From: Lentisphaeria bacterium UBA1791 | GTDB taxonomy: Bacteria; Verrucomicrobiota; Lentisphaeria; Victivallales; Victivallaceae | Direction of reading: 5' to 3' | Length of the DNA stretch: 39,081 bases | Assembly: GCA_002314455.1 (NCBI GenBank) | Contig: DCFZ01000041.1 | Coordinates: 1 to 39,081 of the forward strand | Shown here: piece by piece, positions 29,753-37,933 of the stretch | Numbering within the stretch: position 1 is the stretch's first letter | Layout: each line of letters opens with the position of its first letter | The notes under the pieces: model-generated | What the model saw: the letters and a program-made list of their open reading frames with translations, nothing else | What the model was told of the DNA's origin: nothing | Database searches by the model: none | Made by a program: the position numbers and the translations under genes

Positions 29753-31789
29753 TTACGGGATCAGGTTCGTCGCCGTCGCTTCCCGGGGGTCGCCATTCAA
29801 TACCGCGCGAAACGGCGACGCCTTGACGCCGTCGACGCTCTGCAACTCGAATTTACGGGGATTGCCCGCCCACGCATACCAGACGCGACGCGGATCGGCG
29901 ACTTCCGCAGAAAAAACGCGGATCGTCTTTTCGCCGATCACTTCCGCCTGCGCGGGAAATGCCTTGCCCGCGTCGTTGGCGATCGCAAATCCGGCGATTT
30001 CCGTGCCGACGCCAGGGAGCTTGCCGCCCGAAAAAGTCAGTTCCAGCGCCGCCTCTTTTTGAACCATCTTGTCAAAGCGCGGTCCCGTTGGCGGCGTTTC
30101 CCCTCGCAAACGGGCGATGGCACAGCGCGCGGCGGCTTCGCCGACCGCTTTTTTGTTGCACGGATGCAATTCGACAACGTCGCCCCAGCCCAATGTCACG
30201 ATGCAGTCGCTGTAGGCGTCGGCGCAAGCGACGTTGGCTTGCGCTTCACGGATCAACGTCCATTGATTGAACGGGGCGAAATAGTGGGGATTGTGGTAAT
30301 CGGGCAACTGGACGATGAAAAATTCAAGTTCCAAATTCCCCAGCGTCCGCCGCCAATCCGCCACCATCGCCCGGAGCAATGTTTCGTAATGCGCCGCCGT
30401 GCAAATGGCGTTGGCTTCGCCCTGATACCAGAGGACGCCGCGCATCGGAATCCCGGCGAGCGGCAAAATCATATTGTCGTAGAGCATATGCAGCGATTGC
30501 GGCGCCCCTGCCCCCAGCGTGCGCATAAAGGTCATGCCGATCGTCCCGGCGTCCATCGTCTGCTGATAACGCCACTCGCCGGCAAGCATAACGCGCGCCG
30601 CATTTGGCATCGCTTTGCAAACAAGGTACATCTCGGACGCCGGCCCCACCACGCCGCCGTCGGTGCAGATGCTCGCCATGGAACCCGCTTGAATCGCAAT
30701 CTGATTGCGCCCGGCTTTGACAAGTTCAGAGGGGATTGTGTAAACGCGCCTGGTCGCCCAGTAGTCCCAGACGCAGGGATCGCCCATACCGCCGATGAAT
30801 TTGCCATTGAAATAAACCTTGTCGGACTTGTCGATCGCCCCCAGATGAAGCTCGAGTTCCTGCTTTCCCCACGCAGACGGCAATTCGACGGTACGGCGGA
30901 ACCAGAAGATCCCCGCGTGATTGTGGCCGGCTTCCGTCCAACTGTCGGGCAGAAGCATCGTCGGCCAGGCGTCATCGTCAAAGTTTTCGCCGGCGTAGCC
31001 CGCCTCGAATTTCCGATCGTCCGGCACGGCGGGGAAAAGATTTTTCAGCCCCGTAAAGATTTTGTCGTTAAGATCGGGCAATTTGCCGTCGGTATCGGTC
31101 CAGCCGGTGGAAACGCTCCGTTCGTAATCGAGCAATTCCTGACGGTACGCCGGATGCGCGAGCAGCGTCTCGCGGCTGACCCAGCTCTCGAGGTTGATGC
31201 CGCCAAGACTCGCGTCGATCAGACCGACCGGAATACCGGAATCTTTGGCGACGGCGTTTCCGAAGAAAAACGCGACTCCGGAAATCGCGGCGGCGTCGGC
31301 GCGCGAAATTTTCTGCCACGCGCCGTGCAACGATCTCTGCCGTCCGTAATAGCGATTGGGCGGTATCTTGAAATAACGCAACGCGGAAAACTCCTCGTCA
31401 CTCGCCGATTCGGAACCGGGGACGGAATCGCGCAAGGGAAACTGAATGTTGGATTGTCCGGCAACAAGATAAACCTCGCCGATGGAAATATCGTCGCAAA
31501 CAATTTCACGGGAGCCGTTTACGACGCGCAGTTGCTGATCGCGACACGCGCTCATCGGCGGCAGATTGACGGTGAAACGGCCGTCGGGCGCCGCCACGCT
31601 GCGCGCGCAAACGCCACATAAACAAACTTCGACGACGCTTTCCGGCGCGGCATAGCCGCTGACCGGAATGACCGCATTGCGCTCCAAAACGGCGTGGTCG
31701 CAAAAATATCCATCCAACCGGAACGATGCCGCGCAAGATGCACCCGACGCGGCGGCTTTCTTTTCTGAAGTCTGATCTAAAGCAAGCAT
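29753..31789 (-). CDS. Sialate O-acetylesterase-type (SASA) SGNH esterase
   Basis: A 678-residue protein. The catalytic Ser113 is in the GQSN motif (VYLVAGQSNIQFPL). The C-terminal catalytic Asp/His pair is in GWGDVVELHPCNKKAVGEAAARCAIARL. Between them lies an inserted jelly-roll like that of GH2 enzymes (FWFRRTVELPSAWGKQELELHLGAIDKSDKVYFNGKFIGG), as in SIAE/SASA family proteins. The family removes O-acetyl groups from sialic acid or from plant polysaccharides. No signal peptide is seen, which is unusual for such proteins; either it acts in the cytoplasm or the true start differs. AGAGGG precedes the ATG. It is transcribed alone, divergently from the TIM-barrel lipoprotein gene. Confidence 0.88.
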   Translation of the reverse strand: MLALDQTSEKKAAASGASCAASFRLDGYFCDHAVLERNAVIPVSGYAAPESVVEVCLCGVCARSVAAPDGRFTVNLPPMSACRDQQLRVVNGSREIVCDDISIGEVYLVAGQSNIQFPLRDSVPGSESASDEEFSALRYFKIPPNRYYGRQRSLHGAWQKISRADAAAISGVAFFFGNAVAKDSGIPVGLIDASLGGINLESWVSRETLLAHPAYRQELLDYERSVSTGWTDTDGKLPDLNDKIFTGLKNLFPAVPDDRKFEAGYAGENFDDDAWPTMLLPDSWTEAGHNHAGIFWFRRTVELPSAWGKQELELHLGAIDKSDKVYFNGKFIGGMGDPCVWDYWATRRVYTIPSELVKAGRNQIAIQAGSMASICTDGGVVGPASEMYLVCKAMPNAARVMLAGEWRYQQTMDAGTIGMTFMRTLGAGAPQSLHMLYDNMILPLAGIPMRGVLWYQGEANAICTAAHYETLLRAMVADWRRTLGNLELEFFIVQLPDYHNPHYFAPFNQWTLIREAQANVACADAYSDCIVTLGWGDVVELHPCNKKAVGEAAARCAIARLRGETPPTGPRFDKMVQKEAALELTFSGGKLPGVGTEIAGFAIANDAGKAFPAQAEVIGEKTIRVFSAEVADPRRVWYAWAGNPRKFELQSVDGVKASPFRAVLNGDPREATATNLIP

Positions 31790-31813
31790 AAAACGCCCTC
31801 TCTTTTGCTATAA

Positions 31814-31842
31814 AATATAGCATTGCCCCGGATGCAAGTCAA
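31814..31842 (-). promoter_or_regulatory. Promoter of the SASA esterase gene
   Basis: On the minus strand TTGACT and TATATT are separated by 17 bases, about 25 bases upstream of the ATG. Confidence 0.7.
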
Positions 31843-31898
31843 ACGGCATTCAAACAGTGGAGCGACCTTCTTTTTTCTGAATCGTACGAAGATTTCGC

Positions 31899-31927
31899 TT
31901 TACATCCAAGGTTTGGCGTGATATATT
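31899..31927 (+). promoter_or_regulatory. Promoter of the TIM-barrel lipoprotein gene
   Basis: TTTACA and TATATT are separated by 17 bases. The -10 box abuts an in-frame ATG at 31928, which excludes that ATG as start. Confidence 0.6.
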
Positions 31928-31963
31928 ATGAAAATAGCTAATTTTTCAAATTTCAGGTACACG

Positions 31964-34030
31964 ATGAAAATAAATCTTGTTTCCAGTTTTGCGGCGGCAG
32001 CTCTCCTTGCCGGAATGATCGGGTGCTCTTCGACCGTCTCGCCGACGAAAGAAATTTCGCCGATCCTCGCCAATCCCGACGGCAAAAAGATGATGATGAT
32101 GAGCGTGACACTCTTTGACCGGAACGCCGTGCCCTTTATGATCGGCGAAGCCAAGCGTTTCGTCGCGGCGACCGACGTCCGCAAAAAAGCTTTCAAACTC
32201 GGAATCTATCCCAGCGCCCCCGCTTCGGAAGTCGAAAAAGACGCCAAGGCTTTCGGGGAATTGAAAAAGGGACTGGCGGGCTCCGATGTCGAAGCCGGCA
32301 TTTTGATCGTTGTCAGCGTCGGCCAGGGGTGGAAAGTCGGGAAATTTCCCTATGAAAAAATGGAATATGCCGTCAACCAGAAAGGCGAATTGAATTACCG
32401 CATTTGTATGCGAGACGAGAAATTCCGCAAGCACATCCACGACTCGATCGTTGCCTTCGCCAAGGAAAGGCCCGCATTCATTCTGATGGACGACGACTTC
32501 CGGATGATCAACAACAGCGAATTCGGCGCGGAGTGCTTCTGCAAGTCGCACATGAAAATCTACAATGAAAAAATGCCGCGAAAATTTGCCGACGACCGTG
32601 AACTCGTCGCCTATCTGGAAAAGGCTTCGCCCGACGACCCCTGCGTCCAAATCTTCGAAGCGGAGCGGCGCGCGACGCTGCTCAGCTACGCGAAACTCAT
32701 CCGCGACGCCATCGACGAAGTCGATCCTTCGATCCCCTGCGGCATTTGCGCCGGCGGCGGCGAATACCTCTTTGCCGGCGAGATCGCCCGAGCGCTCGCC
32801 GGAAAAAACCAGTCGTTTATGCGCATTCACAACGCGAATTATCTGGAACTTGAGCCGCAGCAATTCAACATCGTGATGTACGTCGGAGCGTACCGCACCA
32901 AAATGGCGGCAGGCGTCGATTATTTGCTCGACGAGTCCGACACCTACGGTCGCCACCGTTACAACAAAAGCGCGATCAGCATGCACAGCCACGTTACCGG
33001 CGCGATTCTTTACGGGGCTTCCGGGGCGGAACTCTGGCTCGACAGTTTGTGGAATATGGAAGTCAAGGACTCCAACCGCGATTACGAGGTGATCGTCAAG
33101 GCGAACCGCAAGTTTTACGACGCGTTGCTCGCCGAAATGGCGCACGTCGCGTGGCAGGGCCCCGTTACGCCGATCGTCGATGTCCGCAAACACTTCAACC
33201 CGTTGCGGGCGCGCGAGGGCGTCGGTAGCTACATGCTCGATATGCAAATCGGTCAACTCAACCGCTTCGGGATCCCGGCGCAGTACGATTTCCTCGGCAA
33301 AAAGGGCGTCTATATGCTCAATGGCGACATCGCCAAAGCCTTGACCGACGACGAATTGAAACAGGTTTTAAGCGGCAAGGCGGTCGTCGACGGCGCCGCG
33401 GCGCTTGAGATCGCCAGACGCGGTATGAAATCCTATCTCGGCTGTACGCCGAAAGTCGAAGGTGCCCTCATCGGCGGGGAAAAGAGCTGCATCAAGGGCT
33501 ATATGATTCCCGTCGCCGGGAGCAATACGATGCCGCACTTGGTCGACGTCGCCCCCAAGGCGGAAATTCTCGGCGAATTCATCCCCGCCCCCGGCACCGA
33601 TGGCACAGGGGTGAAACCCGGCGCCGCGACGATTCTCTACCGCAATCCCTTTGGCGGCACCGTCGTCACCCGCGCCCAGATCATCGGTCAATCGCGCATT
33701 GCCGACGAAATGCCGGAAGTCAAGATGCTGTTGCTGGAAATTTTCCGTCGCCTCGATCCCGGGTTGATCAAATTTTACAATGGCGAGGAACAGCCGGTGC
33801 ATTTCCGTTGCGGCAAACACGATCAGGGGGGCTACTTGCTCGCGCTGGTCAACTTGAGCTTTGACGCGATGACCGAGATCACCTTGCGCACCGCGGAAAA
33901 AGTTTCGTCGGTTGAATTTCTCGACGGCGACGGCATCTACAAAAAGCTCAACTTTACGCAGAGCGAAAACGGCATCGTCGTCGATAAACAGTTGCCCTGC
34001 TACGCGCCGCTGATCCTGCGCGTGAAGTAA
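31964..34030 (+). CDS. Lipoprotein, probable TIM-barrel glycoside-hydrolase-like
   Basis: A 688-residue protein with a lipoprotein signal (MKINLVSSFAAAALLAGMIGC). The body has features of a GH-like TIM barrel: FILMDDDFRMINNSEFGAECFCKSH places three acidic residues at the end of a strand, and further strands read CGICAGGGEYL and GVDYLLDESDTYGRH. This DDDFR/CFC arrangement recalls uncharacterised glycosidase-like proteins of Lentisphaerota and Firmicutes. The C-terminal about 80 residues look like a small beta-sandwich. The substrate is unknown. I choose the ATG at 31964 because the earlier ATG overlaps the promoter; CAGGTACACG precedes the chosen codon. Confidence 0.72.
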   Translation: MKINLVSSFAAAALLAGMIGCSSTVSPTKEISPILANPDGKKMMMMSVTLFDRNAVPFMIGEAKRFVAATDVRKKAFKLGIYPSAPASEVEKDAKAFGELKKGLAGSDVEAGILIVVSVGQGWKVGKFPYEKMEYAVNQKGELNYRICMRDEKFRKHIHDSIVAFAKERPAFILMDDDFRMINNSEFGAECFCKSHMKIYNEKMPRKFADDRELVAYLEKASPDDPCVQIFEAERRATLLSYAKLIRDAIDEVDPSIPCGICAGGGEYLFAGEIARALAGKNQSFMRIHNANYLELEPQQFNIVMYVGAYRTKMAAGVDYLLDESDTYGRHRYNKSAISMHSHVTGAILYGASGAELWLDSLWNMEVKDSNRDYEVIVKANRKFYDALLAEMAHVAWQGPVTPIVDVRKHFNPLRAREGVGSYMLDMQIGQLNRFGIPAQYDFLGKKGVYMLNGDIAKALTDDELKQVLSGKAVVDGAAALEIARRGMKSYLGCTPKVEGALIGGEKSCIKGYMIPVAGSNTMPHLVDVAPKAEILGEFIPAPGTDGTGVKPGAATILYRNPFGGTVVTRAQIIGQSRIADEMPEVKMLLLEIFRRLDPGLIKFYNGEEQPVHFRCGKHDQGGYLLALVNLSFDAMTEITLRTAEKVSSVEFLDGDGIYKKLNFTQSENGIVVDKQLPCYAPLILRVK

Positions 34031-34042
34031 GCAATTCCCCCC

Positions 34043-34073
34043 ATAAGACCGGTTGCAAAACAACCGGTCTTAT
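34043..34073. terminator. Perfect 13-bp hairpin between the lipoprotein and alkaline phosphatase genes
   Basis: ATAAGACCGGTTG-CAAAA-CAACCGGTCTTAT, just after the lipoprotein stop. It is followed by TGTA rather than a T-run, so termination may be weak. The hairpin contains the -35 box of the next promoter. Confidence 0.6.
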
Positions 34074-34081
34074 TGTATATT
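34053..34081 (+). promoter_or_regulatory. Promoter of the alkaline phosphatase gene, inside a hairpin
   Basis: TTGCAA and TATATT are separated by 17 bases. The -35 box and nearly all of the spacer lie within the 13-bp inverted repeat at 34043-34073. Confidence 0.65.
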
Positions 34082-34120
34082 AAGGAAACAATACTTTTCC
34101 CCGAATCAAGGAGTTGGACG

Positions 34121-35413
34121 ATGAAAAAATTACTTTCCATAACATTGACGATTTTGACGATCTTCATTTTCGTCTTTTCCGCAACGGCGGCAGACGCCCC
34201 GAAATACGTTTTCCTCTTTATCGGCGACGGCATGGGCAAACCGCACGTCGATCTCGCCCGCATCGTCTTCGGCAAGCTCAACATGGATCAACTGCCCGTG
34301 CGCGGCTCAATTTCGACGGTCAACGAGGAACGCAAGACGACGGACTCCGCCGCATCCGGCACCGCTTTTGCGTGCGGCGTCAAAACGAAAAACGGCAGAC
34401 TCGGCATCGACGCCAATGGCAACGACGTCGATTCGTGCGCGGTGCTGGCGAAACGTCAAGGCAAACGCTGTGCCATTCTGACGACAGTCGGCGTCAACAA
34501 CGCGACCCCCGCCGCGTTTTACGCACACGTGCAAGCGCGCGGCGAAGCGCAAAAGATCATGGCGCAATTTCCGGCGTCGCAGATCGATATTTTAACAGGC
34601 GAAGGCATCGACGGCATGAAAGCCAACGTCAAGCAGGAAGATTTCCTCACCGGCAAGGCGTACCAGTCGGGACCGACCTCCGCCGGAAGTTCTGAAAATT
34701 TCAGCAGCGGCGAAATTCTCGTGATCGCCAAAGATGCGACGCCCTTTTTCGCGCTGAAAGAATTGAAACAGCCGGTGCTGGTCTATTCGCCGAGCGCGAG
34801 TGATCTTGCGAAATACGTTCAAAAAAGCATCGAGTTGATGCAGGATTCGCCGACGGGATTTTTCATGATGGCGGAAGGCGGTCACATCGACCACGGCGGT
34901 CACGGCAACAACGCGCAATATATGCTTGCGGAACTGCAGAAATTCGATCAGGCGATCGGCGTTGCGTTGAAATTCTATCAGCAACACCCCGATGAAACCC
35001 TGATCATCGTTTCCGCCGACCACCACACGGGAGGGCTGAAACTCACCGACAAGATCAATTTGAATTATCTTGATATGACGCCGGCTTCTTTGCAGATCGC
35101 GTGCGACAACGACGCGGAAGATGTCGTCATCGACAAATTGAGCGCGGCGGGGATCACGTTGACCGATGCGGAAAAGAGCGAACTGCACCAGGCGTACCAG
35201 TTGCAGGATGCGCGCAAACACACCAACGGCGTGCGCAATCTGGTCTTTCACGCGATCGCGCGGTATGCCGGCATTTCGTGGAGCACCTACGGTCACACGT
35301 CGGAGGACGTCTATTTGTTTGCGATCGGCGTCGGCGCCGAAAAATTTGCGGGCCGCGAAGAAAACAGCGATGTTGGGGCGAAATTGAAACAATTTTACGC
35401 ACCGCGTCAATAG
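34121..35413 (+). CDS. Exported alkaline phosphatase
   Basis: A 430-residue protein with a signal peptide (MKKLLSITLTILTIFIFVFSATA). It is an alkaline phosphatase-superfamily enzyme: metal site YVFLFIGDGMGKPH (Asp36), nucleophile Ser76 in TTDSAASGTAFACG, EGGHIDHGGHGNN for further zinc and magnesium binding, SADHHTGG (the common ADHETGG with His in place of Glu) and the last ligand in YGHTSEDV. It hydrolyses phosphomonoesters in the periplasm to release phosphate. An excellent AAGGAG fixes the start; the TTG-initiated longer frame from 34073 overlaps the promoter. No Pho-box-like repeat is evident upstream. Confidence 0.93.
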   Translation: MKKLLSITLTILTIFIFVFSATAADAPKYVFLFIGDGMGKPHVDLARIVFGKLNMDQLPVRGSISTVNEERKTTDSAASGTAFACGVKTKNGRLGIDANGNDVDSCAVLAKRQGKRCAILTTVGVNNATPAAFYAHVQARGEAQKIMAQFPASQIDILTGEGIDGMKANVKQEDFLTGKAYQSGPTSAGSSENFSSGEILVIAKDATPFFALKELKQPVLVYSPSASDLAKYVQKSIELMQDSPTGFFMMAEGGHIDHGGHGNNAQYMLAELQKFDQAIGVALKFYQQHPDETLIIVSADHHTGGLKLTDKINLNYLDMTPASLQIACDNDAEDVVIDKLSAAGITLTDAEKSELHQAYQLQDARKHTNGVRNLVFHAIARYAGISWSTYGHTSEDVYLFAIGVGAEKFAGREENSDVGAKLKQFYAPRQ

Positions 35414-35449
35414 GGAAGGCAAAAACGCAAAGATTTTTAAAAAAGTTGC

Positions 35450-35478
35450 TTGACAAAAGTGATTTTTTCGACTATATT
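35450..35478 (+). promoter_or_regulatory. Promoter of tRNA-Ala
   Basis: A consensus TTGACA is followed after 17 bases by TATATT; the tRNA begins 14 bases beyond. Confidence 0.82.
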
Positions 35479-35491
35479 ATGGAACAATCAC

Positions 35492-35568
35492 GGGGCAATA
35501 GCTCAGTTGGCTAGAGCGCGACGTTCGCAACGTTGAGGTCGAGGGTTCGACTCCCTTTTGCTCCACCA
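35492..35568 (+). tRNA. tRNA-Ala (anticodon CGC), CCA encoded
   Basis: Complete cloverleaf: acceptor GGGGCAA/TTGCTCC including the G3-U70 wobble that identifies alanine tRNAs, D-arm GCTC/GAGC, anticodon stem CGACG/CGTTG with loop TTCGCAA giving anticodon CGC, T-arm GAGGG/CCCTT and an encoded CCA. It has its own promoter and terminator. Confidence 0.96.
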
Positions 35569-35577
35569 GTAAAACAA

Positions 35578-35621
35578 AAATGCGAATCTGATGTCCACAA
35601 GTCAGGTTCGCATTTCTTTTT
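35578..35621 (+). terminator. Terminator of tRNA-Ala
   Basis: A 14-bp stem AAATGCGAATCTGA/TCAGGTTCGCATTT with one wobble pair and a 10-base loop, followed by CTTTTT. Confidence 0.9.
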
Positions 35622-35938
35622 GTATCTACGCCTACATAGGCAACGACTTACAGAAGATAGCCGTTTTTTAAGAGAATGGACTGCCAACGCAAAAAGTAAC
35701 GATTGGGAGCAATTCTCCCCCTTTGGGCTCTCTCTTTCTCTTTTCGATGTGGTTGACGTCCACAACAAACTTTCACCTCAAAAACAGTGATTTACGCATT
35801 TTAGGCAAAAAAATGTGACGCGGTTCGCTCCTTAACAACTCTGCTCTGCAAAAGTCGAAAATAATCAAAAAGTGCGGGACGTGTTGCAATTCCCATGCGG
35901 GTTGCTTGGCAGATGGAAGGAAATCTCAACCGAGGCGC
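35622..35938. other. Gene-free stretch between tRNA-Ala and the GH20 gene
   Basis: I find no supported gene. The short frames here are antisense to each other and lack binding sites. The base composition is more AT-rich at 35760-35870. A GCGGGACGTGTTGCAATTCCCATGCGGG segment could fold, but I assign no function. Confidence 0.4.
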
Positions 35939-35965
35939 AACAAAGCCGCAAGGAGCGGCTTTGTT
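35939..35965. terminator. Hairpin downstream of the secreted GH20 gene
   Basis: A perfect 11-bp stem AACAAAGCCGC/GCGGCTTTGTT with a 5-base loop. It lies 16 bases beyond the GH20 stop on the minus strand; a short T-run exists on the plus strand. It probably works as a bidirectional terminator. Confidence 0.65.
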
Positions 35966-35980
35966 TTGCAAGGAGAATTC

Positions 35981-37453
35981 CTACTTTGTTCCCGTTTTTG
36001 CGGGATCTTTGATCCCCATATCGCAGTTGACGTCGCGAACATAGCGGTTCAGCAGATCGACCGTGTAAATCGGGCCATCCATCACCGGGGGGCAATGCGC
36101 GAGCGAATTCCATCCGGAAGTGCTTCCCTGCGCGTAGATCGTATGGTAGCGGTGAGAATTGTTGAGTTCTCCCCACGTCGTCTGCAAAATGCCGGCGCCG
36201 CCCCCTTTGTACGCTTTTTCGCCGAGCGCTTCCGTCGTATCATAGCGCCAACCGGAATTGACAACGGGGAATCCCTCTTTCCGCAAGACGTCGAAAATCG
36301 GGAAGCCCGTCACTCCGCCGGGTTGCGGCATTCCGTACTCCCAATAGCAGATTATAATGTCGTGGGGAAGCGCGGCGCGCAGTTTCGCCGCATCTTTATC
36401 ACCGTTGGCGGTAGAGCCTTTCCACGCCGGATCGTTTTTTTCAACGAGCATGTCGTGCCAGATCATCATCCTGCAATTGCGGGCCGCAAAGAAATCGTGA
36501 AAATGCGTCAAATGAGCGGCGACTTTTTCCCAATATTCGCCACCTTGCCGGCAGAGCGAACAGCTGCCTGCGTTGTAGGCCTCGTCGCACCCGGCATGGA
36601 TATAAGGGGGATTTTCAAAGACGTCGAGATATTCCGAAGCCACTTCCTCGATATATTTGACCGCCGCAGGATTGGAAATGCACCAACTGCTGCCGCTCGG
36701 TTCAAAAAGCGGAGCCCAAGCGGGATCCTGATCGAGCAGGATCTGTCCGCCGCGGACGATTTCGCCCTGATGCCCCAATATCTGAATCTGCGGAACCATA
36801 ACCAGGCCGAGACTTTTGCCGAGTTTGACGAAACGGCGCACCTCTTCCTGCGTCAGCGCATTTTCGGAAACATATTCGGGATGTTTTTTCAACTCCATCG
36901 GCAGTTGAAGCACGAATAAATTGAATTTGAAGTATGCGGCGAGCCGGATGGCGCGTTCGATCCGCCACAACTCTTTCTTGTCGCAATAATGAAAACCGCG
37001 GAGTTTGAGATTCGGGAAATCGTCCATTCTGACCTGGGGAATGACAAAGCCCGTCGAACGCACAACGCCACGTTCCGGTTCGGCGAGCTGTCGCATGGAG
37101 CGCAACGCGTTGCGCACTCCGGACAAAGACGATGCCGTGATGACAAATTCCGGGGTTGTCGTATCGAGTTGATACCCTTCGTCAGGGATCTTTTCGCCAC
37201 CTTTTTCGCAGATGACTTTGGGCGTGAAATGCCAGTAAAGCCGGACATCGCCGATAACCGTCGCCGCGACGGATTCCGCTTCCAAAGGGGTAACGACCTT
37301 GAAAACCACGTCTTCTTTCAGAGGAAATGTCGCACCGGAGACGACTTCGATCTTTTGCGGTACGGGGATCACCCGCGCCTCAATGTCCCGATACTCCGCC
37401 GCGCCAGTCAGCAGGGCGGCGCCCAATATGGCAAAGGTCAAAATGTGTTTCAT
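35981..37453 (-). CDS. Secreted GH20 beta-N-acetylhexosaminidase
   Basis: A 490-residue protein with a signal peptide (MKHILTFAILGAALLTGAAEY). Residues about 25-140 form the GH20b-type domain (VIPVPQKIEVVSGATFPL... ITASSLSGVRNALRSMRQL). The catalytic barrel follows, starting LKLRGFHYCDKKELWRIER, with MVPQIQILGHQGE in the position of the common EIDTPGH and the Asp290-Glu291 pair in YIHAGCDEAYNAG. Enzymes of this family cleave terminal N-acetylhexosamines outside the cytoplasm, so it may feed the cytoplasmic GH20 at 13.9 kb. The ATG with GGAG at 37453 is chosen over an upstream frame that crosses the promoter. Confidence 0.92.
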   Translation of the reverse strand: MKHILTFAILGAALLTGAAEYRDIEARVIPVPQKIEVVSGATFPLKEDVVFKVVTPLEAESVAATVIGDVRLYWHFTPKVICEKGGEKIPDEGYQLDTTTPEFVITASSLSGVRNALRSMRQLAEPERGVVRSTGFVIPQVRMDDFPNLKLRGFHYCDKKELWRIERAIRLAAYFKFNLFVLQLPMELKKHPEYVSENALTQEEVRRFVKLGKSLGLVMVPQIQILGHQGEIVRGGQILLDQDPAWAPLFEPSGSSWCISNPAAVKYIEEVASEYLDVFENPPYIHAGCDEAYNAGSCSLCRQGGEYWEKVAAHLTHFHDFFAARNCRMMIWHDMLVEKNDPAWKGSTANGDKDAAKLRAALPHDIIICYWEYGMPQPGGVTGFPIFDVLRKEGFPVVNSGWRYDTTEALGEKAYKGGGAGILQTTWGELNNSHRYHTIYAQGSTSGWNSLAHCPPVMDGPIYTVDLLNRYVRDVNCDMGIKDPAKTGTK

Positions 37454-37495
37454 AAAATCTCCACGCAGGTTTATAAAAACATCAAATGATTCTAT

Positions 37496-37524
37496 ACTAT
37501 ATCCCCCTTCGTCATGTTTTACAA
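37496..37524 (-). promoter_or_regulatory. Promoter of the secreted GH20 gene
   Basis: On the minus strand TTGTAA and TATAGT are separated by 17 bases. From 37525 to 37730 I see only a 7-bp hairpin (GCCGCCA/TGGCGGC, 37564-37586) and no gene. Confidence 0.6.
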
Positions 37525-37730
37525 ATTTTGCGAGAAGGAAATCGCAACGCGGGCGCAAAAAGAGCCGCCATCGAGGTGGTGGCGGCACGGTTATGCCTTA
37601 CGGCGCTTCTCCGAAAATCGCTCTGTATTGCTCGTCCTAGCATTTATTTTTTACCGGAACACGACTTTCAAAATTTTCTCGTTTCCGGGTTTTGGGATTC
37701 TCGCTTACCTTATGCCCCCTGCCCTGAAAT

Positions 37731-37763
37731 AAAAAAAAAGCTGTTGCATTTTTTGCAACAGCT
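37731..37763 (-). terminator. Strong terminator after the small-peptide gene
   Basis: On the minus strand a perfect 10-bp stem AGCTGTTGCA/TGCAACAGCT with a 5-base loop is followed by eight or nine U residues. It ends the operon of the beta-solenoid protein and the 43-aa peptide. Confidence 0.92.
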
Positions 37764-37772
37764 CTTTTTGGC

Positions 37773-37904
37773 TTAATTCTGCCAGGGGTTTTCTCCCGGG
37801 GGACCCGGCGGCAAGCCGCCCGAACCTTCGCCGACATCGCCTTGGGCGATTTGCGTCAACTTGATCTCAAAAATTTGAGGTTTGCTGTAAATAAATTCTT
37901 TCAT
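37773..37904 (-). CDS. 43-residue RiPP-precursor-like peptide
   Basis: A short gene with GAGGATAATT before its ATG. The N-terminal half (MKEFIYSKPQIFEIKLTQIA) has the Y-x-K-P-x-x-x-E-I-x-L pattern common at the start of peptide-leader sequences in several RiPP classes. It is followed by QGDVGEGSGG, ending in a Gly-Gly that resembles a processing site, and then by a Pro/Gly-rich tail LPPGPPGENPWQN. It begins 29 bases after the stop of the beta-solenoid gene on the same strand and ends ten bases before a strong terminator, so it is transcribed. There is no Cys, Ser or Thr in the tail, so classical lanthipeptide chemistry is excluded. No modification enzyme is visible in the window. A small structural protein or a peptide partner of the surface protein is the alternative. 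Confidence 0.6.
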   Translation of the reverse strand: MKEFIYSKPQIFEIKLTQIAQGDVGEGSGGLPPGPPGENPWQN

Positions 37905-37933
37905 AATTATCCTCTTTTTCTGGGGGTATCAGG

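Noticed and set aside
35511..35768. 85-residue minus-strand ORF
   Set aside because: It is antisense to tRNA-Ala and its terminator and has no ribosome binding site.
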